Part shown: piece by piece, positions 45,345 to 57,622 of the stretch
Layout of the letters: each line of letters begins with the position of its first letter
Numbering within the stretch: the first letter of the stretch is position 1
Origin: Xanthostigma xanthostigma
Lineage: Eukaryota; Arthropoda; Insecta; Raphidioptera; Raphidiidae
NCBI GenBank assembly: GCA_963575645.1
Contig: OY754468.1
Span: 47,999,665 to 48,063,664 of the forward strand
Direction: 5' to 3'
Length of the DNA: 64,000 nucleotides
Program-made: the position numbers and the translations under genes
Notes under the pieces: model-generated
Told to the model about the DNA's origin: nothing
Database searches by the model: none
The model's input: only the letters and a program-made list of their open reading frames with translations

Positions 45345-46373
45345 TGTCGTAGTCATAATGCAAAATTAGGCATTTTACAAAATGCCTAGGCATTTTATAA
45401 AAAGCCGGCAAAACGCGAGCGAACAATGCAGTTTCCGTTATGACTATACCAATTCAGGCAAATTGATAAAATGCCGGCAAAATGTGAACAGAAGAACGTG
45501 TATCTCGTTCTGACGCATTATTTTCAGGCATTTTACAATTTACCAACAGCGATGTAGTCATAACGTAAGCGGGAGAAAAAAATAATAAAATTAGGGAGAT
45601 AGGTACTAGGTAAGTATTTCATAAAATGGCACAATGACACAAAAAACAATAAACTTCTTTATTATATAAATCTAAATAAACACTTCATAAAAACTTTCAG
45701 TTAGGTAAGTTTAAAGTAATGCACGAAATAAAGTAACTACCTAAATAAGTACCTAAGGTAAAGGGTCCAGTTTTTGGCGGTTTAAGAGTAACAACTGAGG
45801 TTATATTACGATACCTAATATAAAATTCAATTTGAATAAATAATATTTTATATCATAAACAAGTTCAGAATTTCTAGATAAGGTCATATGAGCGATTGTC
45901 ATTTTCGATTTGCACTTCTTCGCGGTTATCACTCATTTTTATGTGTCTAAATGAACTCCGAAATGGATAAATAACAAAACAACGTCCACGTTTTAGGTTA
46001 GCACGTTTTAGGTTAGGTTAAGTACAGCTGTTTAGCGCGAACTGTATCAGAAAAGCAAAGCAAAAGCAAACAAAACAACGTTCACGTTTTAGTTTTAGGT
46101 TAGGTTTAAGTACAGCTGTTTGGCTCAACTGTATCAGGAAAGCAATGTTGTGCGTTTTGACTACATCGCTGTTGGTAAATTGTAAAATGCCTGAAAATAA
46201 TGCGTCAGAACGAGATACACGTTCTTCTGTTCACATTTTGCCGGCATTTTATCAATTTGCCTGAATTGGTATAGTCATAACGGAAACTGCATTGTTCGCT
46301 CGCGTTTTGCCGGCTTTTTATAAAATGCCTAGACATTTTGTAAAAAGCCTAATTTTGCATTATGACTACGACA
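45345..46373. mobile_element. 1-kb element with about 215-bp inverted arms
   Basis: Ends TGTCGTAGTCATAATGCAAA and the complement are flanked by TATA on both sides. Arms are nearly identical and built from AAAATGCCGGCAAAA-type words. The centre has a tandem duplication (GTACAGCTGTTT...AACTGTATCAG, about 45975-46147). No transposase. A TATA (4-bp) or TA duplication cannot be told apart. Confidence 0.8.
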
Positions 46374-46377
46374 TATA

Positions 46378-48017
46378 TATCTAGTGTCGTATAGGATGTG
46401 TGCACGAAGCCTATTAGCGCCACTAGTGGGTAATAGATAATTATTGAACTCACTTTTTATGGAAATCGCGACATGTTTCTATAAGGTGATAAGTCAAAAA
46501 CTTTAGTTGGCCATGATGTGTCAAAAAAAATGTAATAAGGAAAACTGATGTTAATTTGTTTACACTGACAGCGGAGCGTCAAATTATGGCGCCGATGGTC
46601 TTTATTTCATTTAAATCGCCATCAGCGCAACAGCCCGGAACACAACAACCATTTCCAGATCGCTTAGTTTTCCTATGCTTTCTTTGTAATTAAAAAACTT
46701 CATAAAATTATAACTATTTTCACTTTTAATAAAACGTTGCTCACTGAAAATTTGAGGTTGAAGTTTCTCCTAGTGCTCACCACAAACGCTCGCATCGAAA
46801 AATTTTATAACTCCGTCTCCTTGCACATAGCCTTATCATTACGCATGGTATTTTTTCCACGACCCCTTTTCAGATATCATGTAGTAAAATGATTCTTTTC
46901 TTCATACCTCGATCGAAAGTACATATACTTTCGGCATCAATTGTAAGGCAGAAAGTCTAACATTTACGCATTGGTGGGATTACGCGCACCGATGCGGGAA
47001 GTACGTACGTTCGGGCGACAGTAAAGTAAAAATAACCTATCGACTGTTGTCTGTTGTTTAGATGTCGTTTCCATAACAACCCTCTTACATTCTCGCTAAT
47101 AATAGCGAACAGCTGTAATTCGTGTTTTTACTTATAACCTCAAAGCAGCTTGCTTGGACTTTATCTGTGTTTTTAATTAATGTATTTAACAAGCGTACTT
47201 AAAACCAAGGTATATGAAAAAAATAGTATACACCACACTGAGCGAAAGTCTGATATTATTGCACTGCGCGCCATGATACCCGAGGCCCTTGTGGTGTAAT
47301 ATATACCATTTTCGCATTAATGTTTAAAGTTAAACAAAAGTAAAGCGGTTTTACCAATCCATTAGTTATATCTGTATCAGTAGCCATTTAAATCCATATG
47401 AGCAACAGAGAAGCAAAGTAGACGCTGAACAGTTCAGATTGATACCAATTTGGCCGCTCGTGAACTCTCAAAAGTATAACAAATGTACTTCTTATGATGT
47501 GAAAATCAGTTAGTGTAGGTACGTGTAAAAAAATGTAGTATGTATCTCGATGGTTTACCATCTCGGTTGTACTGCTTCTTTGACTCGTGTACCTAACTGT
47601 TAAAACTCGTTAGTCGCTCGTTATTAACACAATTCGTCATAACGCATTACAAATTAATTACATAATATTTTGCACATACCTGCTGCTGCTGAATTTCATT
47701 TTATTTTCAACATTTGTGACAGTTCACTTTTGAATAAACGTCACTAGTCAGTACTAATAATGAAAAAAAAAACACTACGATTGATCAACTAATTATGAAT
47801 CGTCTACCCGTTACCTCCACCGCTGCCAACAGAACGAGTTCCGCTACCACTGAACTATAAAAATATAGAGTTTTCAACAAAATTTTAAACATCACATTTG
47901 TTCATAAAGTCCAAACACGGTGCTGCTGCTTCGCGAAATTTTCAAAATACGTCTGAAGAAGTTTTACTTGAAAAAAATCGAAAATATGTTGCGTAATTAT
48001 AGACAGCTTACGTATTA
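46378..48017. other. no gene recognised
   Basis: AT-rich, with a modest GC rise at about 46960-47060 and 47800-47860. No open frame of interest and no repeat shared with the rest of the window. Confidence 0.5.
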
Positions 48018-48019
48018 TA

Positions 48020-48532
48020 CAGGGTGCCCCACGACATGACTGCCATAGCCTGGGACTGTGTTGCTGGGGTGATTTCAAGTCAAAAATGTCTAATGAACAT
48101 ATACCCGGAACGCTATCCTAACTGAGCTAGAAGCATTTGAAATTTTAAATAAGTAAGCCCACTAATGCAGGTATTAGGTGTTCGGCTGTTGGTTTTGTTA
48201 TTATTAAAAAGACCAGGTAGCTGTGAATCACCATTAGTATTTATTCGTGCTGATCCTGAGACTCTTCGCAGAGCTACCACTTCAATTCTAAGAAGAGCTA
48301 GACTATGTATACAGCAACTGGCTGGACATTTTGAGCAACTAATTCAATAAAGCGATTTTTTTTAAATGGTTTTTAAATTAGTAGGGAATTCCTACTACTT
48401 CTTATCTAAAACTTCAAATGCTTCTAGCTCAGTTAGGATAGCGTTCCGGGTATATGCTCATTAGACATTTTTGATTTGAAATCACTCCAGCAACAGTCTC
48501 AGGCTATGGCAGTCACGTCGTGGGACACCCTG
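48020..48532 (+). mobile_element. Tc1/mariner-superfamily element, deleted, copy 1
   Basis: TA-CAGGGTGCCCCACGACATG to its complement and TA at 48533-48534, with inverted ends of over 100 bp. The centre retains the end of a transposase gene. Confidence 0.85.
48165..48350 (+). pseudogene. C-terminal transposase remnant (DDE, mariner/Tc-type)
   Basis: The frame ends ESPLVFIRADPETLRRATTS, then ILRRARLCIQQLAGHFEQLI and a stop. The LRRARLCIQ...GGHFE.LI ending is characteristic of a group of mariner/Tc3-like insect transposases. The catalytic region is gone. Confidence 0.65.
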
Positions 48533-48542
48533 TATATTTCTA

Positions 48543-48638
48543 TACAGTTGTGTTACAACCTCTCTACGAACGTTTCAGCTACTGCGCATCACTGTGACGA
48601 TAACATTATCGTTCACAGAGAGGTTGCAACATAGCTGT
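48543..48638. repeat. imperfect inverted repeat (ACTGTGACG group)
   Basis: ACAGTTGTGTTACAACCTCT and an approximate complement at the right enclose GCGCATCACTGTGACG. Two similar units are at 61156 and 61550. Confidence 0.5.
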
Positions 48639-48684
48639 TGACTCATAACATCCGCAATTCGTTTGCCGTTGAATAATAAAAAAA

Positions 48685-49226
48685 AAGACGGGTTGCACTC
48701 CGGGAGTGCCGGCGGAAGTGAAAGCCTAGATGTACTTAAACTAAATTTCGCTAGTAGCAATATAAGTTACATGCAGTGCAAAAAATTATAAGCTATAAGC
48801 TTTGACACAACATTAAGAGATGTCGCTATGCATCCAGGTTTCGTAAAACTACACATTTATAAAATTACATGCAGCCAGTCACTGGATGTAATTTTTTAAA
48901 TTTGTAGTTTTACGAAACCTGAGTACATGGCGACATCTCTTAAGGTTTTGTTAAAGCTTATAGCTTATAATTTTTTGCACTGCATGTAACTTATATTGCT
49001 ACTGACATCTAGCGAATTTTAGTATATGTACTGCCGAAGCAAGTACGGTAGACCGTCTCAACAACTCGTCAGGGTCACGTGACGCTGACGCGTGAGATCT
49101 GATGAGTTTAACAGTTTTTACCCATTACAAAAAAAACTGACGCGTCAGATTTGACGCGAGTTTAACATTTTTTACCCATTACAAAAAAAGTGTACAACGC
49201 CGCTAAAGAAGTTTTCACTTCAAAAA
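48685..49226. repeat. AACCCGTC-ended repeat, copy 3, with a nested MITE
   Basis: From AAGACGGGTTGCACTCCGGG to GCTAAAGAAGTTTTCACTTC. The GGGTAAAAA/ATTACAAAAAAA end is partly duplicated (49105-49200). A TA-flanked palindrome is inserted at 48757-48999. Confidence 0.65.
48757..48999. mobile_element. TA-flanked palindromic MITE nested in a repeat
   Basis: TA-GCAATATAAGTTACATGC to its complement and TA. Arms over 100 bp, with the centre near 48870. Confidence 0.75.
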
Positions 49227-49366
49227 TCAACATTTGGTTACGTCAATACCTTAAGTGTGATTTCACGACCGAAATCGAAGTTTTGCCGGAAATTCAATTT
49301 TTGATCGAAGGTGGTCGAAGCCGAAATTTCGGTAAAATAGCATGTTCAGTTGCAGCGGAACTTTGA

Positions 49367-49633
49367 TTGGCGCGTAATTTTATATATAAGTGTCCACGCA
49401 CTGACATTCTATTGTTTTTTATTCGGGATCATCGTTTATCAGTCACCTTTTTACATCACACATGTGTTTTAGTATCGTTGACCTACCCGAGCTGCCCGGC
49501 GCGGCGTCTCCCTCTCCCCGCCTCTTTCATTCCTCCCGATTTATTTATCCCGCCGTGGAGCACGGGTTATCACCCCGACATATTTTGCATGCACAATTTA
49601 CTCAAACAGATAGTGCAAAGAATGTTAAATTGA
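49367..49633 (+). promoter_or_regulatory. TATA box with CpG-rich downstream tract
   Basis: TTTATATATAAG (about 49379-49390) is followed by an initiator-like ATCAGTC near 49438 and a C-rich open stretch (49480-49580). This looks like a promoter plus transcribed leader, of either an LTR-type element or a gene. The 88-codon frame here starts at a non-ATG codon and is not claimed as a protein. Confidence 0.25.
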
Positions 49634-49802
49634 ATATTTTGTTTTATTATAATAATTATATGCGCACTATTTAATTTAATGCGTGCATCTAAACTGCGTC
49701 TCATTCATTTCTCAACATCGATTCGACATTTCGACCAAAGGACGTTTGAAGGTCACAATTCAAGAAAGTCAGAGATATTGTCAAATTCGTAGATCCAGCT
49801 TA

Positions 49803-49972
49803 TCTATCTATATATATAAAAATCTCGATTTTCACCGTTCTACCACTAACCTCTATTTTTTAATAGCGATATTAGTTTTTTTTTTCATCCACAGATGCGC
49901 AATAGGGTTGCAAGATGGCAATATAACGGTAAATTTATAACGGTGAAAACCAGGTGAAACCGGAAGGACCGC
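49803..49972 (+). mobile_element. short Helitron-like fragment
   Basis: TCTATCTATATATATAAAAA then TCTCGATTTTCACCG at the left, and AGGTGAAACCGGAAGGACCG followed by CTAT (mutated CTAG) at the right. Confidence 0.5.
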
Positions 49973-49975
49973 TAT

Positions 49976-50213
49976 AATATTATTAAGAGGTAAAGTGTGT
50001 AAGTTTGGATATAGGAGGCAATCTCCGAAACTGTTCATCCGATTTCAAAATTTGTTTCACCAATATTTAGAATGGACCTTCAGAATCGTTACAGGCTATA
50101 TATAATCGCGTTTAAATAAAAACGCTTTTCGAGGAGACCAATTTTGCAACGCAAGTCGACGAAAAAACGGTGACAAGCTACAAATTCAGGCGAAGCCGAA
50201 CCGGGCCGCTAGT
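49976..50213 (+). mobile_element. Helitron-like element, another family
   Basis: Begins near AAGAGGTAAAGTGTGTAAGT, contains ATCTCCGAAACTGTTCATCC, and ends GGCGAAGCCGAACCGGGCCG then CTAG followed by T. Confidence 0.6.
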
Positions 50214-51017
50214 TACTAATATATAACATTTCATTGTATAGACGCTCGACAACTAGTTCTGGCTTAAACTGTAGTGTAATAAAAGTACGGATGGAGTTAG
50301 CGTACGCGCTAATTACAGCTGTTTTCAAGGTCTTAGAAATTGGCTGACAAACATCAAATGATGACAGTCGGTGTTTCTATACGCTGTGATGCTGAATTAG
50401 TGAATAGGAATCAAATAAATGTCGTTGGTGTTTTTTGGGAAAGTTGAAGTTTCTTATGTAAAAATTAGAACGCCAATAGTTAACCTTGAAGTTATCCAAA
50501 AAACGGTTTTTTGTCACCTGACTGTATTGGATATAACGTGCCGCTGTAGATATCTGCACCAAAAAATGGCGATTAATTGCTTCTGTAAATCAGAAAACAA
50601 ATAAATGTCACATTTATAGTCGACTTTATATTATTAAGTTGTTATTATTATTTATATTAAAATATTTTAATATTTGTGTATCTTTATTAAGTAAATATTT
50701 TCCATTACTGTTTGAATATATCTTCGACTAAAGTTTAATACAAAATAAATCATAAATTGAATATTTATTATGCAGCGACCTCGCATTTACTGGCCTCAAA
50801 TAAATCATTAGAACGTACATAATAAGGTAATGGTACCGCTTTCCGATCAGACACCTGTGATGGAACACATGGTTGATAGAAAAATAAATTAAAAAAAAAA
50901 CCTCAATGATGACTTCAACTTTGGACGCCCATAACTTTTCAATTTTTAAAATTATCGTTATGTGATAAAATGCACGGTTTAGGACGTTTTTTGCTGTATA
51001 AACATATGTATTTTCAT

Positions 51018-51285
51018 GTAAATAAAATTGTCAACCAATTTTTCTCAGACCATATATTGACAAAAAATAATAAAAATACAAATTAATATAACACAAGATG
51101 ACGTTTCGATCCGGATTTGGATCTTCATCAGAAATATCTAATATCTTAGATATTTCTGATATTAGATATTTCTGATGAAGATCCAAATCCGGATCGAAAC
51201 GTCATCTTGTGTTATATTGATTTGTATTTTTATTATTTTTTGTCAATATATGGTCTGAGAAAAATTGGTTGACAATTTTATTTAC
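51018..51285. repeat. palindrome with hammerhead-ribozyme-like cores (Penelope-like remnant)
   Basis: Arms of about 130 bp mirror each other. In each arm, reading toward the outside, CTGATGA is followed by A-GATCC, a short loop, GGATC and GAAACGTC (plus strand 51172-51203, minus strand 51131-51100). This is the order of the hammerhead core: CUGANGA, stem II, GAAA, then NUH. Stem III would be minimal and stem I is not convincing, so activity is doubtful. Confidence 0.6.
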
Positions 51286-52769
51286 TTGAAGAGTTCTATT
51301 CAGACGTTAATCAAAGATTTGAATATGTATTTTCAATTATTTGAAAGCTGTTGCGGGCGACATTAGGGTTGTGACAGGTCCTTGTTGTTGTCACTTCCCA
51401 AAAACCACTAAACACTTTCTTTTTACAATTTTTTATTTAACACAACCCTTACACTTTCTCCTCGTTCCTAGCCCACTCGCTTCTTTCTGTTTTTCTCGCA
51501 ACCCCCCTCTGTCTGGATCTCTAACTTCATAATGATTTAGTCTATGATTTTCAAGACAACAAAAATGCCCTGTTCGGGTCTTTTTTCTGGCCAGACCTTT
51601 CCACTTACACGAAAATATGTAAGAACCAAATTTTTAGAGATCTAACTATGAAAGAATTTTTGTTTGAAACTTTTTTTTGAATTTGTAATAGTTATTGAGA
51701 TTTAAAAAAAAAAACGCATTTTCGGGGGTGTACCTACATATAACTCGCATGCAAGTTGCAAATTTATATTTTCTAATTTCTCCTCGTATACCGCACTCTA
51801 CCTATATGTATTCGCAGTAAAATACGAATAGAGATTTAAAAATAATAACATAATAATAAATATAAAAGTAGACAATCACAAATGGGTGGCTGAGAACTGA
51901 TACATTTACCCTATTACGTTGTCTTTGATTTTACAAACCTTTTCTGTTATAAATTTTGTGTTACATAATCATGTCGTTGAGGTTATTCATTATATTTTTG
52001 TATTATAGTTTAGTATGGCAAACTTTGAAGAACACATAAGTTGTTAAAAAAATGTAAGGTTATAGATTATTTTTATTTCTAAAATTTTCAAGATTGTTGT
52101 TTGCAAAAGGGTCGAGGACATAAGTGTAAGTACAACATTTTTGTAGAACACATAAAAAGATATTTTTGAAAGTAGCTGTGAAATGAAATGAAATATTTTT
52201 TTTTAATAATTTCAACATATCATTTGAAAGTTGCATTATTTCAAAGACCTCCTTGTTAATAGAGTTAACAAGTTTATATAACATGAGAAGTTTTAGTACA
52301 CTCAGTATCAGAAAAAGCTAACATCGTTTTGTATAAGAAGTAATTGTTTTATACTTTTGAGATGTCGAATATTTTGTTTTGTAATAACTTTTTTGTATTC
52401 TAATTTAAAAAACAAATGTATGGAAATCAGATTAAGCAACCTTTAGACAATTTATACACTATTACTTCTGTACCAAACAAATCCTAATAGTTTATTCCAG
52501 AAGAATGATATTGAGACATAGTGCTATAAAAAAATGCCAGCGTTATTTACGATATCTCATTTTTATGGCTTTTGTAAGGTATGACAGATACCGGAAAAAT
52601 ATATGTATTCTTATGAGTATTTTTTTTCGAGACAAATCAGTGACGATCTCCAAAAGTTGATGCCGCACTCCTTTTTTGAGCAATAACTGAAGATTGAATT
52701 TTATCTAATGTGCTATAGTTTTTCGAAAACTGCCAAAAAATTAAAATTAGTAAAATTTCAGATTCCTGC
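51286..52769. other. no gene recognised
   Basis: AT-rich with scattered short frames. Nothing repeats elsewhere except the 60 bp after the palindrome at 51018. Confidence 0.5.
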
Positions 52770-52930
52770 AGCTTAGTGTAATTGTTAGTGTGCTGGCCTT
52801 TGGAAACAAACTGTCGTGGGTTCGAATCCCACCTCCTTCCGGGGATGTCGTTTTAAATTTATTTTAAGTAATTTTATGTTAAATTAGACGGTAACTCTTT
52901 AAGTATTCTTCAATAAATAAATACCTTTTA
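52770..52930 (+). mobile_element. tRNA-derived SINE, copy 2
   Basis: TAGTGTAATTGTTAGTGTGC (A-box-like), perfect T-arm GTGGGTTCGAATCCCAC (52816-52832), then a short body and an AATAAATAAATA tail. Related to the SINE at 6661. Confidence 0.7.
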
Positions 52931-53435
52931 TGTCATTAAGATAAATAAATATATAAAGGAAGATAGGTATAACCGAAATTCTAAGACATCACTGAGTTTG
53001 CCTCGAAAAAAGCAATTGTCATCTGTCTCTTGTTTAGAAAACGAGCTATTCTAGAAAAAAAACATCAAAAATGGAACACCATGTAATACGTAATATTTTT
53101 GATATGATATTTTATAATAACATTATATATTGTTTTGATGCAGCATATGATGTGAAAAGAAGTAAACATTTTTGTCCTTGTCTATTGATAAAATCTTAAA
53201 TCACACATGTTTTGTGCTTCTAAAGTTCAGACAGAAATATACAGACTGTTTAAGAAATACATTCCAAAGTTACATATATGTTTCTACTTTTCTATATAAA
53301 TATAGGTGATTGCTAATATTTCAACATGTAAATAATTCACAATAATTATAACAATTGATTGTTATTTTATTAATATTCTACACATCCATCGATTTGTGCG
53401 GATGCAATAGTGTTGTTATTTATTTACATTTTAAA

Positions 53436-53594
53436 ATGGTTGTGTTTAATATGCATAAAATGATAAAACGTGAAATGTTATTGTACGAAGTAGTAACTTT
53501 AGTACTTATAATTATTTATACTTCATGTAATGCACAAAATAAAAAATGTTATTGGATAGATCAGAAAATTTATTGCTCATATTCTTTAATATAA
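53436..53594 (+). CDS. 52-residue secreted-peptide-like ORF
   Basis: Starts at the first ATG of the frame (further in-frame ATGs follow). The predicted peptide has a basic N-terminal part (MHKMIKREM), a hydrophobic core (VVTLVLIIIYTSC) and a plausible cleavage after NAQ, leaving a mature tail NKKCYWIDQKIYCSYSLI with two cysteines. AATAAA follows about 40 bp after the stop. No repeat family covers it. No homologue is recognised. In AT-rich DNA, hydrophobic ORFs arise easily by chance, so this is tentative. Confidence 0.25.
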   Translation: MVVFNMHKMIKREMLLYEVVTLVLIIIYTSCNAQNKKCYWIDQKIYCSYSLI

Positions 53595-53933
53595 TGCACG
53601 CTTAACGAATACCCATAAAACTACTTAAGGGGAAATAAATTTGCAATTATTTAAATATTATATATGTTAAATATTGATTTTATGTTTATGTTTATTTGAA
53701 GAATTGTTTGTGTATTTTTCATCTGTTACTATCTTATCATTGTAATTTGAAAAATCCGAAGACAGAAAGTCTGTAAATTCTGCCTTCTTCCACAATTTTT
53801 CGAATTAAAATGATAAGATAATGTTAAACAACAGGAACGGAAGAATTTTTATTATAAATAGTACATTGGACATACCATTAGAATACAAATAATAATAATA
53901 AAAATCTTTATTTATATAATACAACTAGAGGTC

Positions 53934-54416
53934 CCGCCCGGTTTCACCGGGTGCAAAAGAACGAATGGAGAAGGGAGGGACATGACTACGCACATTCATC
54001 TTAGTTTACCGAGATGAATGTTAAGTCCAATTTTTTTTTGCAGTTTTCGGCAGTTACCTGCTTCGTTACTTATTTAAACTCAAACCTCCATTTTTGATGA
54101 AAATATTTACATGTATGTGTAGTGTCGAATAAATGTAAATATAAAGAGATGCATACTGCAAGCAGGGGTTGGTGGTAGAACGGTGAAAATTTAGGGTTAT
54201 AAGTATTTTTAATGGCAAATCATAAAGAATTTTAAAAAATTTGTCCAAAAAATAAAAAAAAAATTCTGGAGAGGGCTACCCTTAGCACCTAAGGGTATAA
54301 AAAATAGCCTACGACCTATTCTCAAATTACCAAGTATACATAAAAATTTCCATAAAAATCGGTCAAGCCGTTTCGGAGGAGTTTAATAACAAACACTGTG
54401 ACACGAGATTTTTATA
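53934..54416 (-). mobile_element. Helitron, family 1/3 mosaic
   Basis: The CTAG end (53934-53937) with CCCGGTTTCACCGGGTGC matches family 1. The 5' side (TATAAAAATCTCGTGTCACA and CTCCGAAACGGCTTGACCGA) matches the family 3 type. Confidence 0.65.
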
Positions 54417-55181
54417 CAGGGTGTCCCATTAAGAATGGGACATAGAACAACCGCAGATTCTCCAATTCAAAATAAAACGATTAAGCGAAATATGCTTAGA
54501 TAAAATGTTACTCGTTTCCGAAATACGCGGTGTTGAAGTTGAAAACTGAAAAATTATTAATGTCTATAATTTTTTTAATACACCGTATAATTTTACTCAA
54601 ATCGGCACACTTGTTAAATATCATAAAATGCACCTAACAATAAAAAAATTAGTTCAGTACGCTCTACCAGTGGCGTACGGCAGGAGTAAGTAATGCTTGT
54701 ACCCCTTCTAAATGTTACGCCGCTGTCTAAATTTTAATTTTGACTATAATTTTATTTTTTTTGATATTTTCTAAGTCAATAATGTACACTTGTTAGTTTG
54801 TTGTAAAGTCATTGGTTTTCGAGATATTCGCAGTTTTTTTAAGACAAAATTGTAAAAATGAATATTATTAATAATAATACAAATAAAAAGTACATGTCTA
54901 TCTATCTTTAACTGCGAATATCTCGAAAACCAATGACTTTACAACAAACTAACAAGTGTACATTATTGACTTAGAAAATATCAAAAAAATTAAAATTATA
55001 GTAAAAATTAAAATTTAGACAGCGGCGTAACATTTAGAAGGGGTACAAGTATTACTTACTCCTGCCGTACGCCACTGGTATAGCGAGTAACATTTTATCT
55101 AAGCATATTTCGCTTAATCGTTTTATTTTAAATTGGAGAATCTGCGGTTGTTCTATGTCCCATTCTTAATGGGACACCTTG
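54417..55181. mobile_element. 765-bp mariner-type snapback element
   Basis: TA-CAGGGTGTCCCATTAAGAAT to a near complement and TA. The two halves are mirror images almost throughout, with a small unique centre near 54850-54905. It lies exactly between two Helitron ends. Confidence 0.8.
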
Positions 55182-55189
55182 TATATATA

Positions 55190-55370
55190 CTAGCGGTCCC
55201 GTCCGGTTTCACCCGGGTGTAAAAGAACGAATGGGGAAGGGAGGAACATGAGCACACACATTCATCTTAATTTACCGAGATTAATGTTGTGTCCAAATTT
55301 CATGATGATCGGAGTTACCGTTCAAAAGCTTTTGTCGATAAAAAGCAGTATTTTAAAAATATTTTCGCCC
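55190..55370 (-). mobile_element. Helitron family 1, 3'-end fragment
   Basis: CTAG at 55190-55193 followed on the plus strand by CGGTCCCGTCCGGTTTCACC and GATCGGAGTTACCGTTCAAA. Similarity ends near 55370. Confidence 0.7.
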
Positions 55371-55626
55371 AACAAACAATTGGTCGAAGAGTCCAGTGTA
55401 GGTACATTTTATAATGGTTTTATAAATTATTCATTGTTTAGGTAAGGCTAGGTTAGTTATAGTTTATGAACTAATTAATGTGCAGTTGGTACCTTATCGT
55501 GCAAACAGTCGTATAAATACGGAATTATGCATAGTAAAAACACGTTGCTATTCAGATCAGTGCCTCTCAAAAGCTTTTTTAGTCACTGGTTGGAAATTGC
55601 TGATTTATAGTTACGACGGTGATATA

Positions 55627-56143
55627 CAGGGTGTCCCACGACATGACTGCCATAGCCTGGGACTGTGTTGCTGGGGTGATTTCATATCAAAAATATCTAA
55701 TGAACATATACCCAGAACGCTATCTTAACTGAGCTAGAAGCATTTGAAATTTTAGATAAGTAGTGGTAGGAATTCCCTACTAATTTAAAAACCATTTAAA
55801 AAGAAATCGCTTCATTGAATTAGCTGCTCAAAATGTCCACCCAGTTGCTGTATACATAGTCTAGCTCTTCTTAGAATTGAAGTGGTAGTTCTGTTAAGAG
55901 TTTCAGGATCAGAATAAATACTAATGGTGATTCACAGTCACCTGGTCTTTTTAATAATAACAAAACTAACAGTCGAACTTAATACCTGCATTAGTGGGCT
56001 AAGGGCTTACTTATTTAAAATTTTAAATGCTTCTAGTTCAGTTAGGATAGCGTTCCGGGTAATATGTTCATTAGACATTTTTGACTTGAAATCACCCCAG
56101 CAACACAGTCCCAGGCTATGGCAGTCATGTCGTGGGACACCCA
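55627..56143 (-). mobile_element. Tc1/mariner-superfamily element, deleted, copy 2
   Basis: Same ends and interior as 48020 in reverse orientation. The transposase remnant on the minus strand carries a 4-bp deletion near the FIRADPETL region and other changes, so it is frameshifted. The right terminus has lost the last bases and TA. Confidence 0.8.
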
Positions 56144-56700
56144 TCTTGCAAATCGCGAAACAGCTATAGAGGTCATTCGACTCCTAACTTCACACGACGT
56201 GCAGTGTATAATTGCTTCAAATCGGATTTTTTTTTTACTTTTATGAATTCCGAGATAAAATATGTGGGATGGTCTCCTTATGCTTTCTTAACAAGGAGCT
56301 GTTATTTTTCGAGCAAAGCCGGTGTTATTCTACAAAAAATATGCGACAGCATAATATCGTCTCTTAAATCCACAAATCCAAGCGTAGCTCCCGGCCGGAC
56401 TGCTTTTTTTAAATATTTTGTGTCCATGTCCGATACAAAAATGGTCATATTATTAAGTTGATATTATTCTATAATATGATTTAATTTCGGTACATTGTAG
56501 TATTTTAAACAATCAAATGAGTGAAATATAAATAGAATACGGATAATTAATGTTCGATCAAAATCGACTAAGTAGTTTTTAAGTTAACTCGTAACTAATA
56601 AATTTAAAGACAAATAAGTGGATAATTCCAAGTGTCCTTTAAATTCAACAATAATTGACAAATCAATAAATAAAATTATCGACCAATTTTTCAGACAATA

Positions 56701-56910
56701 TATCAACAAAAAATATATAATTAATACATTAACGTTTCAATCCGGATTTGGACCTTCTTCAGAATTGATCTAAAAAATATAAAAAATAATTAATATTTAA
56801 AATCTAATTCGCTTTTTCTAGAATCTTTCAAAATTATTACTGATTATTATAATTTTATTTATTGAAGAGTTCTAATCAGACGTTAATCATAGATTTGAAT
56901 AATTGACAAA
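56701..56910 (-). repeat. Penelope-like remnant, single arm
   Basis: Minus-strand CTGAAGA, A-GGTCC, loop, GGATT, GAAACGTT at 56762-56731. The following AAGAGTTCTAATCAGACGTT segment (about 56862) also flanks the palindrome at 51018. Confidence 0.5.
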
Positions 56911-56991
56911 CTTACAATTTTATTTATTTGTATACAAAATATATACTTCTGTAAATAGTAAACATGAAATTAGTCTTCCCATGTGGATAGA

Positions 56992-57307
56992 AGGAAAATG
57001 CAATTTCTAGAAAATACGAATCAATTTCATACAGTTGACTGTTTTCGCATGTTTTTTTCAATAATTTTCAATAATTATGACAGAATATCACGAAGTAAAT
57101 AGATAAAAAAAAAACAAAATGGAAAGAAATCACATATACTAGGGACATAGCATAATATGTGATTTCTTTCCATTTTGTCTTTTTTTATCTATTTATTCCG
57201 TGATATTCTGTTATAATTATTTCTATATTTAATTTCTTTGATAAAAACATGCGAAAACAGTCGACTGTATGAAATTGGTTTGTATTTTCTAGAAATTGCA
57301 TTTTCCT
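56992..57307. mobile_element. 316-bp palindromic element
   Basis: AGGAAAATGCAATTTCTAGA to its complement. Arms also share GACTGTTTTCGCATG and ATGGAAAGAAATCACATAT, with indels between. Confidence 0.7.
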
Positions 57308-57622
57308 GATGAGAGAACAGGCAATGTTTATAGCAGTTTTCAATTAGTCTTTTGTTCAGTTATTTAATTGAAAACTCTTCAGTTGATACAGTTGTAGCGG
57401 TATTATTGCCATTTAGGTTGCAATTAAATTCCCGATAGCCGCAATTGTTTTATATAATTCCACAGCATATTGAAAAATCAGCACATTCACTCGACTGTCG
57501 GCGAATCCTGAGATCTTGAACACAGCTGTGCAAGGATTTTTTTTTAGAAAAAATCCTTTAGTGTCATTTTAAAACAAAAATCTATATAAAAAACTATTAA
57601 TTTTATATAATATGCGTTCATA

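Noticed and set aside
55924-56461. Frames of 81 and 109 codons at the right mariner copy
   Set aside because: They read the mariner inverted end antisense and continue into unique DNA without motif.
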